The notes below the pieces were generated by a model. The model was not told the origin of the DNA and did not search any database. It worked only from the letters and a program-made list of their open reading frames with translations. Shown piece by piece: positions 23,573-34,041 of a DNA stretch of 64,000 nt. The position numbers and the translations under genes were made by a program. Position 1 is the first letter of the stretch. Each line of letters opens with the position of its first letter. The stretch comes from Microbispora rosea (lineage in GTDB: Bacteria; Actinomycetota; Actinomycetes; Streptosporangiales; Streptosporangiaceae): the NCBI RefSeq assembly GCF_900156315.1, contig NZ_FTNI01000022.1, forward strand, positions 1 to 64,000. The letters run 5' to 3'.

Positions 23573-24012
23573 TGCTCCTGGTCCTCCTCGTCGTCGTCGC
23601 TCTGCAGGACCGGTGAGCCGTGGTAGAGCCACAGCCGCCAGCCGGTCCCGGTCCGCACGTAGGTGCTGGAGGCGACGACCCGGCCCGCCGCGAAGCCCGG
23701 CTCGTCGGTGTCGGCCGCCGTGAGGATGTTCTCCGCACAGGTGACCACGGCGACGTCCCCGATCACGGTCGTCTGCACGTCGGTCAGCACGAACTGGATG
23801 TACGGCGTGTTGGCCATGATGAGCGCCCAGGAGCGCAGCACCTCCGACCGCCCGGTCAGCATCGGCCAGCCGGGGTGGACGCACGTGGCCGGACGTCCCG
23901 GGACGTCCTCGATCCAGATCTCCGACATCTTGTCGAGGTCGCCGCTCTCGATGGCGTTGTAGAACGCCTGGTTGAGCTCCTCGATGTCCTTCATCGGCGT
24001 CCCTGTCGGCAT
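23569..24012 (-). CDS. NTF2/SnoaL-like protein in the folate operon
   Basis: A 147-residue cystatin-like-fold protein: MKDIEELNQAFYNAIESGDL, then DKMSEIWIEDVP, VHPGWPMLTGRSEVLRSWAL, VAVVTCAENIL and GWRLWLYHGSPVL. The pocket residues of the fold (Trp, His, Asp) are present, but the ligand is unknown. It lies between folP and folB with a 4-base gap and a 4-base GTGA overlap, an arrangement seen in other Streptosporangiales and Streptomyces genomes, so it may serve pterin metabolism. ATG 24012 is used; the internal ATG 23994 (MKDIEEL) has a similar ribosome site. Confidence 0.8.
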   Translation of the reverse strand: MPTGTPMKDIEELNQAFYNAIESGDLDKMSEIWIEDVPGRPATCVHPGWPMLTGRSEVLRSWALIMANTPYIQFVLTDVQTTVIGDVAVVTCAENILTAADTDEPGFAAGRVVASSTYVRTGTGWRLWLYHGSPVLQSDDDEEDQEQ

Positions 24013-24016
24013 CTCG

Positions 24017-24889
24017 TCACCGGCCCTCGTCAACATGTCGTACGGGTGCTGCCCCCCACGCGGCGGCCACACGCACCGCGTCGGCGTTCGCCCGCACCCG
24101 GTGCACCCGCACGCACCATGCGCCGGCCCGCGCCGCGAGCGCGGTGACGGCGAGTGTGGCGTCGTCGCTGCCGTCGAACGGCCGGGGCTCGCCGTCCGGT
24201 CCCGCCAGCAGTCGGCCGAGGAAGCGTTTCCTCGACGCCCCGATCAGCAACGGGCGGCCGAGGCGGTTCAGCTCGCCGATCCCGGCCAGCAGGGCCCAGT
24301 TGTGCGCGGCGTTCTTGGAGAACCCGAGGCCCGGGTCGAGCACGACCTGCTCCTCCCGCACGCCCTCGGCCAGCACGGAGTCGACCCGCTTGCGCAGCTC
24401 CTCCGCCACCTCGGTCACGACGTCGCCGTAGATGGCCCGGCTGTCCATGTCGCGGCTGTGCCCGCGCCAGTGCATCACCACGTACGGCACGCCGGTCGCG
24501 GCCACCACCCGCGGCATCACCGGGTCGGCCAGCCCGCCGCTCACGTCGTTGACGAGCTTCGCCCCCGCCGCGACGGCCGCCTCGGCCACCTCCGCGCGCA
24601 TGGTGTCGACGCTGACCGTCACGCCCTCCTCGGTGAGCGTGCGGATCACCGGCTCGACGCGGCGCAGCTCCTCGTCGAGGGACACCCGCGCCGCGCCCGG
24701 GCGGGTGGACTCGCCGCCCACGTCGACGATGTCGGCGCCCTCGGCCACGAGGTCGAGGCCGTGCCTGATCGCGACGTCGGCGTCGAACCACTGCCCGCCG
24801 TCGGAGAAGGAGTCGGGGGTGACGTTGACCACGCCCATGACCAGACAGCGCCCAGACTCGGGCATACCGGGCACACTCGCTGCGGTCAT
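24017..24889 (-). CDS. folP: Dihydropteroate synthase
   Basis: A 290-residue FolP. Motifs in order are CLVMGVVNVTPDSFSDGGQW, DIVDVGGESTRPGA (the sulfa-site loop), VSVDTMRAEVAEAAVAAGA, LVNDVSGGLAD, VVLDPGLGFSKNAAHNWALL, and PLLIGASRKRFLGRLL with the catalytic Lys-Arg. It condenses hydroxymethyldihydropterin pyrophosphate with p-aminobenzoate and is the target of sulfonamides. No ribosome site is seen before ATG 24889, but TAGTCT (minus strand, 24902-24897) lies 7 bases upstream, so a leaderless mRNA may start here in addition to read-through from folE. Confidence 0.95.
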   Translation of the reverse strand: MTAASVPGMPESGRCLVMGVVNVTPDSFSDGGQWFDADVAIRHGLDLVAEGADIVDVGGESTRPGAARVSLDEELRRVEPVIRTLTEEGVTVSVDTMRAEVAEAAVAAGAKLVNDVSGGLADPVMPRVVAATGVPYVVMHWRGHSRDMDSRAIYGDVVTEVAEELRKRVDSVLAEGVREEQVVLDPGLGFSKNAAHNWALLAGIGELNRLGRPLLIGASRKRFLGRLLAGPDGEPRPFDGSDDATLAVTALAARAGAWCVRVHRVRANADAVRVAAAWGAAPVRHVDEGR

Positions 24890-24963
24890 GGGGTCAAGAC
24901 TAGTGCCCCGAGACCCGGTGCCCGTCAGGCAGGAGCGGCGTCCCAATCGGCCGTCGCCCGCGC

Positions 24964-25560
24964 TCAGCCGCGCAGGATCAGCGACATGGCCTCGGCCCTG
25001 GTCGCCTCGCTGGAACGGAAGTCACCCCGGACGGCCGATGTGATCGTCTTTGCCCCGGGCTTGCGCACGCCGCGCATGGTCATGCACATGTGCTCGGCCT
25101 CGATGACCACGATCACGCCGCGCGGCTCCAGCACCTGCATCAGGCCGTCGGCGATCTGGGAGGTCATCCGCTCCTGGACCTGCGGCCTGCGGGCATAAAC
25201 GTCCACCAGCCTGGCCAGCTTGGACAGGCCGGTGATGCGCCCCTTCTCGTTCGGGGTGTAGCCGATGTGGGCCACCCCGTGGAACGGGAGCAGATGGTGC
25301 TCGCAGGTGGACATCACCTCGATGTCCTTGACGAGCACCATCTCGTCGTGGTCCGCGTCGAACATCGTGGTCAGCGCGTCCTCGGGCCGCTGGCCCAGAC
25401 CGGCGAACTGCTCGGAGAACGCGCGGGCCACGCGGGCCGGGGTGTCCCGGAGCCCGTCGCGATCGGGGTCCTCCCCGATCGCGAACAGGATCTCCCGGAC
25501 CGCCTTCTCGATCCGGTCGTGGTCGAAGCCGGGAGGCGGCCCCGCCATGGGTTCGGCCAT
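24964..25560 (-). CDS. folE: GTP cyclohydrolase I
   Basis: A 198-residue FolE. It shows [20 protein letters not shown], the zinc/active-site segment [20 protein letters not shown] (Cys, Glu, His, His), [32 protein letters not shown] and [16 protein letters not shown] with the second zinc Cys. It opens GTP to dihydroneopterin triphosphate, the entry step to folate. ATG 25560 follows the ftsH stop by two bases, so it is coupled to ftsH translation. Confidence 0.96.
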   Translation of the reverse strand: MAEPMAGPPPGFDHDRIEKAVREILFAIGEDPDRDGLRDTPARVARAFSEQFAGLGQRPEDALTTMFDADHDEMVLVKDIEVMSTCEHHLLPFHGVAHIGYTPNEKGRITGLSKLARLVDVYARRPQVQERMTSQIADGLMQVLEPRGVIVVIEAEHMCMTMRGVRKPGAKTITSAVRGDFRSSEATRAEAMSLILRG

Positions 25561-25562
25561 GG

Positions 25563-27569
<2,007 letters not shown>

Positions 27570-27836
27570 CCGTTGCGGAACCCCGGCGGGCCCGTCCCTT
27601 CCTGACCAAGGCCTGCCCCGGGAAACCCCGGGGTCGCGGCATCCCTTACCGCTCCTTCTGGCTACCGCGGGACGGCCGACCGGCCTCCCACGGATATCCG
27701 AAGGTACACCCGGCAGCCGCGTCGGGTAACTGCCCGAGCGGCTCCGGCTTTGCCTTTCCAACGTACGTCAGCCAACCCCGTGTTCCCCGTCCCGGCGCCC
27801 AATAACGCCTGATTCGAGGGTCACTTCGCTAAGGGC

Positions 27837-28394
27837 TTACTCCCCTCCGTACACATGAGGCGCAAGAGTCCCGATGAACGGCAGGTTGCGATACCGCTCC
27901 GCGTAATCGAGCCCGTACCCGATGACGAACTCGTTGGGGATGTCAAAACCGACGTAACGGACGTCCAACTCGACCTTCACCGCGTCCGGCTTGCGCAACA
28001 GCGTGCAGATCTCCACGGACGCCGGGTTGCGCGACTTCAGGTTGTTCATCAGCCACGAGAGGGTCAAGCCGGAATCGATGATGTCCTCGACCACGAGCAC
28101 GTGCTTGCCGGCGATGTCGGTGTCGAGATCCTTCAGCACCCGCACCACGCCGGACGACACGGTCCCCGCGCCGTACGAGGAAACGGCCATCCAGTCCATC
28201 TGCACGGGCACGTGCAGCGCGCGGGCGAGATCGGCCATGACCATGACCGCGCCCTTGAGCACGCCGACGATCAACACTTCCTTACCGGCGTAGTCGGCGT
28301 CGACCTGGCCCGCCAGTTCTCTGATCTTCTCCTGTAGCTCCTGCTCGGAGATGAGGACTCGGGAGAGGTCCTTGCCCATGTCGGCTGCGTCCAC
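27837..28394 (-). CDS. hpt: Hypoxanthine phosphoribosyltransferase
   Basis: A 185-residue purine salvage enzyme. The PRPP loop is HVLVVEDIIDSGLTLSWLMN, the start region is LSRVLISEQELQEKIRELAG, then VLIVGVLKGAVMVMADLARA, the mobile loop SSYGAGTVSSG and YVGFDIPNEFVIGYGLDYAE. It makes IMP (and usually GMP) from the base and PRPP. GTG 28394 has the ribosome site AAGGA that begins right after the tilS stop; ATG 28379 (MGKDLSRV) is an alternative. The tilS-hpt-ftsH order is widely conserved in bacteria. Confidence 0.95.
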   Translation of the reverse strand: MDAADMGKDLSRVLISEQELQEKIRELAGQVDADYAGKEVLIVGVLKGAVMVMADLARALHVPVQMDWMAVSSYGAGTVSSGVVRVLKDLDTDIAGKHVLVVEDIIDSGLTLSWLMNNLKSRNPASVEICTLLRKPDAVKVELDVRYVGFDIPNEFVIGYGLDYAERYRNLPFIGTLAPHVYGGE

Positions 28395-28406
28395 CTGGGG
28401 TTTTCC

Positions 28407-29417
28407 TTACGCGAGCGAGAGTTTGTCCACGGCGAACACAAGGGTGCCACAGCGCCTGACCACCCCCACCCCCCCGGGTAGGTCCACCCCCTTCTGCCCG
28501 TGCCAGCCGGTCACCAGCCGCTCGACCGCCTCGATGTGCACCGCCGCGAGCGCGGCGGCGTGCGCCCCGGCCTCCACGGCCGCGCGTTGGATGACCCGCC
28601 GCCGCACCGCCCCCGGCACGTCCGCCAGCACGGACACCTCCAGTTCCCCCGCCGGGCCCCGTGACCGCGCGTGGACGGCGTCCGCCCACGCGTCCAGGGC
28701 GTCGGCGTCGTCCCTGCACAGCCGGGCCGTACGGGCGAGCGCGTCGGCGATCCCCGGCCCCAGCGCCGCCTCCAGCGCCGGCAGGGCGTCGCGCCGCACC
28801 CTGACCCTGGTGTACGCCGGGTCGTCGTTGTGCGGGTCGTCCCAGGGACGCAGGCCGAGCGCGTCACACGCCTGCCTGGTGCGCGCCCGGCCGAGCCCCA
28901 GCAGGGGGCGCCGGTAGATCCCCGAGACTTCCGCCATGCCGGACAGGGACCGCGTGCCGCTGCCGCGGGCCAGGCGCAGCAGCACGGTCTCCGCCTGGTC
29001 GTCGCGCGTGTGGCCGAGCAGGACCGCGGCGGCGCCCAGCCGGCCGGCCGCGGCGGACAGCGCGGCGTAGCGGGCTTCCCGCGCCGCGGCCTCGGGGCCT
29101 CCGGCCGTGCCGACCGCGACGGTCAGCGCCTCGGCCGGGTCGAGACCGAGCGTGGGCGCGAGCCGTACGAGGTCACGGGCCCGGCCTGCCGAGCCCTCCT
29201 GCAGGCCGTGGTCGACGGTGAGCAGCCCGGCGCGCAGGCCGAGGCGCGGGGCGGCGAAGCCGGTGGCCGCCGCCAGCGCCAGCGAGTCGGCGCCGCCGCT
29301 GCAGGCCACGAGGACGAGCGCGCCGGACGTCTCCCCCGCCCTCCCAGAGGCGGCGAGGTCCGCGAGCGACAGCCGTACGGCGCGGCGGACGTCGGCGACG
29401 GCGGGATTCGGGCCCAT
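28407..29417 (-). CDS. tilS: tRNA(Ile)-lysidine synthetase
   Basis: A 336-residue PP-loop enzyme. The signature [20 protein letters not shown] is at about 34-53, followed by [36 protein letters not shown] and [20 protein letters not shown]. It adds lysine to C34 of the CAU-anticodon tRNA-Ile so that it reads AUA. The C-terminal domain is short, as in other actinobacteria. The family B repeat (29471-29588) lies just upstream of the start. Confidence 0.93.
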   Translation of the reverse strand: MGPNPAVADVRRAVRLSLADLAASGRAGETSGALVLVACSGGADSLALAAATGFAAPRLGLRAGLLTVDHGLQEGSAGRARDLVRLAPTLGLDPAEALTVAVGTAGGPEAAAREARYAALSAAAGRLGAAAVLLGHTRDDQAETVLLRLARGSGTRSLSGMAEVSGIYRRPLLGLGRARTRQACDALGLRPWDDPHNDDPAYTRVRVRRDALPALEAALGPGIADALARTARLCRDDADALDAWADAVHARSRGPAGELEVSVLADVPGAVRRRVIQRAAVEAGAHAAALAAVHIEAVERLVTGWHGQKGVDLPGGVGVVRRCGTLVFAVDKLSLA

Positions 29418-29470
29418 GCCGCCATTCTGGCGGTGCCGCCCGTGGGCCGGGCAACTTCCCGGCCCGGCGA

Positions 29471-29588
29471 CTGCATGATCACGACAGACGTCGGCCCAGG
29501 TCAGCCCGGAGGTGGCCGGTTTATCGCGTGATCACGGAGGGATGCGCCGCAGGTCAGAGGGGATCCCTGCGACAAACTACAAGATCAC
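29471..29588 (-). repeat. Dispersed repeat, family B copy 2
   Basis: Read on the minus strand it begins GTGATCTTGTAGTTTGTCGC and continues AGGGATCCCC, TGACCTGCGGCGC, CGTGATCACGCGATAAA. This matches the first 75 bases of the copy at 20769-20958 in order, with small gaps. It ends near TCGTGATCATGCAG. It sits between the tilS start and the metalloprotease stop and encodes nothing. Confidence 0.65.
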
Positions 29589-29605
29589 GGCGGTGGGGTG
29601 GGGGG

Positions 29606-30655
29606 TTAGGCGGAGGTCAGGACGCGGGACATCCAGGCGTGCGGGTCGGCGATCTCCCCGCGGTCGGGCAGGGTCTCCGGCGAGGTCCAGACCTTGTTGA
29701 ACGACTCCATGCCGGCCTCGTCCACGACGGTGCGGACGAAGTGGGAGCCCTCGGCGTACTGCTTCATCTTCAGCTCGATGCCGAGCAGCCGGCGGACGAG
29801 CTGGTCGAAGCGCGAGCCGCCCTCGCGGCGGCGCTGGAACTTGGCGCGGATCTCGGCGACCGACGGCACGACGGACGGGCCCACCGCGTCCATGACGTAG
29901 TCGCCGTGCCCCTCCACCAGCGTCATCACGGCCGTCACGCGGTCGAGCACGGCCTTCTGCTCGGGCGTCTGGATGGCCTCGATGAGGTTGCCCTCGCCGC
30001 CCCTGAAGGCGTCGGCCACGGCGTCGGAGGCGGCGCGCAGGCGCTCCAGCAGGGTCGCCAGGTCCATCTCGGACGCGAGGAGGAACTCGGTCATCTGGCC
30101 GCGGACGTACTCCCTGAGCCAGGGGACGCCGGTGAACTGCACCCGGTGGGTCTCCTCGTGCAGGCACACCCACAGGCGGAAGTCGCGGGGGTCGACGCCC
30201 AGCTCGCGCTCGGCGTGCACGATGTTGGGCGCCACCAGCGTCAGGCGGCCGGTCGGGGCGTTGCCCGAGGGGTCGGGCGGGAGGAACAGCTCGTACTGCC
30301 CGAGCACCCGGGAGGCGAGGAAGGCCAGCACCGCGCCGACCTCGAGCCCGGTGATGCGCGAGCCGACCGCGCCGACGACCGCCGGCATGTTCGACATCTT
30401 CTGCGTCAGCGGCTCCAGCACCACGCGGAAGCCGTCCACGTTCGCGCGGATCCACCCGGGACGGTCGACCACGGTCGCCGCCTCGGGCGTCGCCGAGTCG
30501 ATGCGGGTGAACTCCCGCACGTGCCCCTCGGCGTCCCGCGACAGCCGCCGCAGTTCGAGGACCGCCTGCCTGGCCTCCTCGCGGCTCACCTGAGGGCCGG
30601 GCCGCACAAGGCGCACCCCGGTCGCGACGGCCAGATCCCAGTCGATCACCTGCAT
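29606..30655 (-). CDS. DUF2342 zinc-dependent metalloprotease-like protein
   Basis: A 349-residue protein of the zincin-like family found only in actinobacteria (Rv3626c position, sometimes labelled F420-biosynthesis-associated). The metal motif is VCLHEETHRVQF (HExxH), with the downstream glutamate in LVEGHGDYVMDAVGP. The N-terminal MQVIDWDLAVATGVRLVRPG and PGWIRANVDGF are typical. It may be a membrane-associated peptidase, but no substrate is known. ATG 30655 is preferred; two GTG codons lie just upstream. It is between dacB and tilS in the same direction, a conserved order. Confidence 0.85.
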   Translation of the reverse strand: MQVIDWDLAVATGVRLVRPGPQVSREEARQAVLELRRLSRDAEGHVREFTRIDSATPEAATVVDRPGWIRANVDGFRVVLEPLTQKMSNMPAVVGAVGSRITGLEVGAVLAFLASRVLGQYELFLPPDPSGNAPTGRLTLVAPNIVHAERELGVDPRDFRLWVCLHEETHRVQFTGVPWLREYVRGQMTEFLLASEMDLATLLERLRAASDAVADAFRGGEGNLIEAIQTPEQKAVLDRVTAVMTLVEGHGDYVMDAVGPSVVPSVAEIRAKFQRRREGGSRFDQLVRRLLGIELKMKQYAEGSHFVRTVVDEAGMESFNKVWTSPETLPDRGEIADPHAWMSRVLTSA

Positions 30656-30712
30656 ACCCACCACCGTACGTTCTCCGACTTCTCGCCGCGCATGCAGGCG
30701 TGAGGGGGATCG

Positions 30713-32098
30713 TTAGCTCTGGGAGACGATTGTGGCCATCTTGTCGAGGGCGGTGATCGCCTCCGGCGGATTGGCCACCTGGTCGGCCATGAACGCGAAG
30801 GTCAGCAACCGGCCCTCGGATGTGTACGCGATGCCCGCCAGGGTGTTCACCCCGTTCAAAGTGCCCGTCTTGGCGCGCACCAATCCGGCGCCGGCCTTCG
30901 AATCGGACTTCTCATATCGATTGTGCAGAGTTCCCGTGAAATGCGCGATCGGCAGACCGCTGATCAGCGAGTGCAGCTCCGGATGGGCGGGGGACGCCGC
31001 CACGGACAGGATGTGGGCGAGTGCCGTCGGCGTGATTCTGTTCCTCGTGGACAGCCCGCTGCCGTCGTGGACCTCCACCCCGCCGCCCACGCCGAGACGG
31101 GTGAGCACGCGCCCGACCGCCGTGGGCACGCCCTGGAAGGTGTGCGGGAGGCCTTCCTTGATGGCGGCATGACGGGCGAGCGCCTCGGCGAGATCGTTGT
31201 CGCTGTGGGTGAGCGTCCGCTCCACGAGCGCGTAGATCGGGCCGGACTCCACCCGGGCCAGCTCCTGCGCCGTTGGCGCAGCCTTCGCGGAGTCGACCCC
31301 CTTGCCCACCTTGATGCCGTTCTTCCTGAGCAACGTGGCGAACGCGTCGGCGGTGGCCTGGGCCGGGTCCGGGTAGCGGGCGCCGTTGGCCGCCCGGCCC
31401 TCGTCCATCATGAGCGCGGACACCGGGGCGACGCTGCCCTCCGGGATGTACGTCGGTTTCCAGCCCGGCGCCGTGCGCGGTCCGCCGAACAGGGACGCGT
31501 CGTACGACAGGTCCACCGAGGTGAGCTTCGCCGCCTTGAGCGCCTTGGCCGTACTCGACGCGAGCCGGGCGAGCGACGCCGGCCGGGGGTAGGTCTCCTC
31601 CTGCTCGCGGGCGTTCGTGCCCGGGCCGGCCAGGGTGGGGTCGCCGCCGCCGACCAGGACGATCGATCCGGCGGATGCCCCCCGTACGACCCGGGTGGCC
31701 AGGCGGGCGTCCGGCCCCACGGTGGCCAGCACCGTCAGCGCGGTGACGAGCTTGGTGGTCGAGGCCGGGGTGATGGCGGTGCCCGAGCGGCCGTCGAAGA
31801 TCGGCGTTCCCGTCGCGACGTCGAGCACGATCCCCGCCACGCTGCCGCCGAGGGCGGGGTCACCCATCGCAGCGGTGAGCCGCGTGGTCAAAGTACCCTT
31901 GGCGGGGAGAGCCCCTTCCCCCGCCGCGGCCAGAACAGGACCCGCGGTCACCAGGGGGATCGGGGCCGGCTTCGGGGACGCGACCGGAGCCGGGGTTCTG
32001 TCGGCGTCATGGGTGATCAGATACGTGCCCGCGAGGACGACGAAGATCTGCAGCAGGGCGAGGGTGGCCACCACCATCCACCGCTCACGTCGCACCAC
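30713..32098 (-). CDS. dacB: D-alanyl-D-alanine carboxypeptidase/endopeptidase (PBP4, DacB)
   Basis: A 461-residue class C penicillin-binding protein anchored by the N-terminal helix VVATLALLQIFVVLAGTYL. The active motifs are SxxK in TPASTTKLVTAL, SxN in LTHSDNDLAEALARH and KTG in VRAKTGTLNGVNTLAGIAY. The insert between the first two motifs is the PBP4 domain II/III region. It trims or cleaves D-Ala-D-Ala cross-links in peptidoglycan outside the membrane. GTG 32098 is the start. It is divergent from ppa, with 86 bases between. Confidence 0.93.
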   Translation of the reverse strand: MVRRERWMVVATLALLQIFVVLAGTYLITHDADRTPAPVASPKPAPIPLVTAGPVLAAAGEGALPAKGTLTTRLTAAMGDPALGGSVAGIVLDVATGTPIFDGRSGTAITPASTTKLVTALTVLATVGPDARLATRVVRGASAGSIVLVGGGDPTLAGPGTNAREQEETYPRPASLARLASSTAKALKAAKLTSVDLSYDASLFGGPRTAPGWKPTYIPEGSVAPVSALMMDEGRAANGARYPDPAQATADAFATLLRKNGIKVGKGVDSAKAAPTAQELARVESGPIYALVERTLTHSDNDLAEALARHAAIKEGLPHTFQGVPTAVGRVLTRLGVGGGVEVHDGSGLSTRNRITPTALAHILSVAASPAHPELHSLISGLPIAHFTGTLHNRYEKSDSKAGAGLVRAKTGTLNGVNTLAGIAYTSEGRLLTFAFMADQVANPPEAITALDKMATIVSQS

Positions 32099-32184
32099 TA
32101 CACCCTCATTTCGCGCCGACCTTGACCACGCCTACGAGACATTAACGCCAGCCCGGGAGACCGGGGACTCATGCGGAGGAACGA

Positions 32185-32688
32185 GTGGAGTTCGACGTTG
32201 TCGTTGAGATCCCCAAGGGACAACGGAACAAGTACGAGGTTGACCACAAGACCGGCCGCATACGTCTGGACCGCCTGCTTTTCACGTCTACCCAGTACCC
32301 CGCCGACTACGGCTTCATCGAGAACACCCTCGGTGAGGACGGAGACCCGCTCGACGCGCTGGTCCTGCTCCAGGAGCCGACCTTTCCCGGTTGCCTGATC
32401 CGCTGCCGCGCCGTCGGGATGTTCCGGATGACCGACGAGAAGGGCGGCGACGACAAGGTCCTTTGCGTTCCGGCGACCGATCCGCGGATGGAGCACATCC
32501 GCGACATCCACCACGTCGCCGAGTTCGACCGGCTGGAGATCCAGCACTTCTTCGAGGTCTACAAGGACCTGGAGCCCGGCAAGTCGGTCGAGGGCGCCAA
32601 CTGGGTCGGCCGCGTCGAGGCCGAGGCCGAGATCGTCGCCAGCATCAAGCGCTTCGAGGAGACCGAGCACCACGACGAGGAGCACTGA
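32185..32688 (+). CDS. ppa: Inorganic pyrophosphatase
   Basis: A 167-residue family I enzyme. It has [20 protein letters not shown], the metal site [20 protein letters not shown] (three Asp) and a C-terminal [18 protein letters not shown]. It hydrolyses pyrophosphate and pulls biosynthetic reactions forward. GTG 32185 has the strong ribosome site GGAGGAACGA. The C-terminal [10 protein letters not shown] is an acidic/His-rich end typical of actinobacterial enzymes. A family A repeat begins 2 bases after the stop. Confidence 0.96.
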   Translation: MEFDVVVEIPKGQRNKYEVDHKTGRIRLDRLLFTSTQYPADYGFIENTLGEDGDPLDALVLLQEPTFPGCLIRCRAVGMFRMTDEKGGDDKVLCVPATDPRMEHIRDIHHVAEFDRLEIQHFFEVYKDLEPGKSVEGANWVGRVEAEAEIVASIKRFEETEHHDEEH

Positions 32689-32690
32689 CT

Positions 32691-32774
32691 CAGGGAGCGT
32701 CCCGCGGATCGTGCCGTAGCGAGGCGCCGCCTGGGCGACCGCGGTAGGCGAAGGATCCAAGGGGCGCGACCCTA
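32691..32774. repeat. MITE-like repeat, family A copy 2 (short)
   Basis: CAGGGAGCGTCCCGCGGATC and the following GTGCCGTAGCGAGGCGCCG, then the end GCGCGACCCTA, align with the ends and the core GCGAGGCGCCG of the 721-932 element. It is 84 bp, so an interior deletion is likely. The right-hand CTA (32772-32774) is the stop codon of the NlpC/P60 gene, as at lsr2. The self-complementary core GGCGCCGCCTGGGCGACCGC may also end transcription from ppa. Confidence 0.55.
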
Positions 32775-33938
32775 GCCGGGCCGGGTGGCGCCGACCAGAT
32801 CGTGGCGCCAGATGGGCGAGATGCGCACCACGTCCCCCGTCTGGGGGGCGTGGACCATCATGCCGCGCCCGATGTAGATGCCCACGTGGTGGATGTCGCC
32901 GGGATTCCGGCTCAGCCGGCCGTAGAAGATAAGGTCGCCGGTGCGCAGTTCCTTGAGCGGGACGTGCTGTCCCGACGTCCACTGCGTGCCGGTCCAGTGA
33001 TCGAGTGACACCCCGGCCCGCTGCCAGGCCCGCATCGTCAGCCCCGAGCAGTCGAACCCGGACGGGCCTGCGGCGGCCCACACGTACGGCTTGCCGATCT
33101 GTTTGAGCGCCCATTGGGCGGCCATCTCGCCGGGCCCCGAGCCGAACCGCCCGGTCCAGGCCGGCGGCTTCAGGCTTATGCGTGCGGGGAGCGCCGTCCG
33201 CCTGGCCGACTGGCGGGCCTCGGCCCTCGCCTGTTTCAGCTTGTCGACGCGGTCGCGCGCGGCCTCCAGGCGTTTGGAGATGTCCGCTTTCTCCTGCTCG
33301 ATCTGCTTGGTCTGTTCAAGCTGTTCGTCGACGGCCCGCTGTGCCGCGTCCTTCGCCTGTCGCACCTCGTCGGCGCTGTGCGACTGCTCGGTGTAGGCAC
33401 GGGCCGCCTGTTCTCGGAGGATCTCGAAGACCTGTTGCGCGTCTTTCAGCCGTTGCAGCGAAGCGGTCTGTTCGTCGCCGAGCTGCGTCAGCATGCTGGC
33501 TCTTCGCAGGAAACCGCGCACGTCGCCGATGCCGCCGATCATGGCGGCGGCGGACGGTGACAGCCGCACCGCGCCGTACCCCTCGGCCACCCTCGCGGCC
33601 ACCTCTCCGCGCAGCCGGTCGACCTGGTCGGACGCCTGGCGGACCCGCCGCGCCGACTGCTCGTACGCGGCACGCGCCTGCTCAAGCTGCACGAGTTGTC
33701 CGTTGTACGTCTCCACGAGCCGCTCGGCCTCGGTGTCCAAGTCCTCCCGGCGGGCCTGCGCGCTCGCGAGGTCGGCCTCGGCCTTGCCCAGTTCCCGTGC
33801 GCGCTCCTGCACCTGCTGGCGCGCCTTGGCGACGTCCTTGGCGGACGGTTTCGGATCGGCTCCCGCCGGGGCTCCGAAGGTCAGGACGAGACTTGACCCG
33901 AGCCCGGCGACCAGCCCCGATGCTCTGAGGAGTGGCAA
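32772..33938 (-). CDS. Secreted NlpC/P60 peptidoglycan endopeptidase (second copy)
   Basis: A 388-residue protein with a signal peptide (SGLVAGLGSSLVLTFGAPAGA), a long coiled coil (about 30-250, rich in Gln/Glu/Arg/Ala) and a C-terminal NlpC/P60 domain. The active Cys lies in FDCSGLTMRAW, with His in DIHHVGIYIGRG and MMVHAPQTGDVV. It probably cuts stem peptides like the copy at 5274-6323, with which it shares the ADPKPS segment after the signal, but it has no riboswitch. The start is TTG 33938, preceded by AAGGGGAAGGA. The stop lies in a family A repeat. Confidence 0.92.
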   Translation of the reverse strand: MPLLRASGLVAGLGSSLVLTFGAPAGADPKPSAKDVAKARQQVQERARELGKAEADLASAQARREDLDTEAERLVETYNGQLVQLEQARAAYEQSARRVRQASDQVDRLRGEVAARVAEGYGAVRLSPSAAAMIGGIGDVRGFLRRASMLTQLGDEQTASLQRLKDAQQVFEILREQAARAYTEQSHSADEVRQAKDAAQRAVDEQLEQTKQIEQEKADISKRLEAARDRVDKLKQARAEARQSARRTALPARISLKPPAWTGRFGSGPGEMAAQWALKQIGKPYVWAAAGPSGFDCSGLTMRAWQRAGVSLDHWTGTQWTSGQHVPLKELRTGDLIFYGRLSRNPGDIHHVGIYIGRGMMVHAPQTGDVVRISPIWRHDLVGATRPG

Positions 33939-34041
33939 TTCCTTCCCCTTCCCTGCTCCACTCCCCTCACTTCCCGGCGACTACTCTCCGTACACATTGA
34001 AGTTACGCCCAGTAATCAACCTATGTGGTAGGTCGTCCCGT

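Noticed and set aside
27570..27836. Upstream extension of ftsH as coding sequence
   Set aside because: The translated extension is Arg/Gly/Pro-rich and unlike FtsH; MDLKRF at 27569 is the family start.
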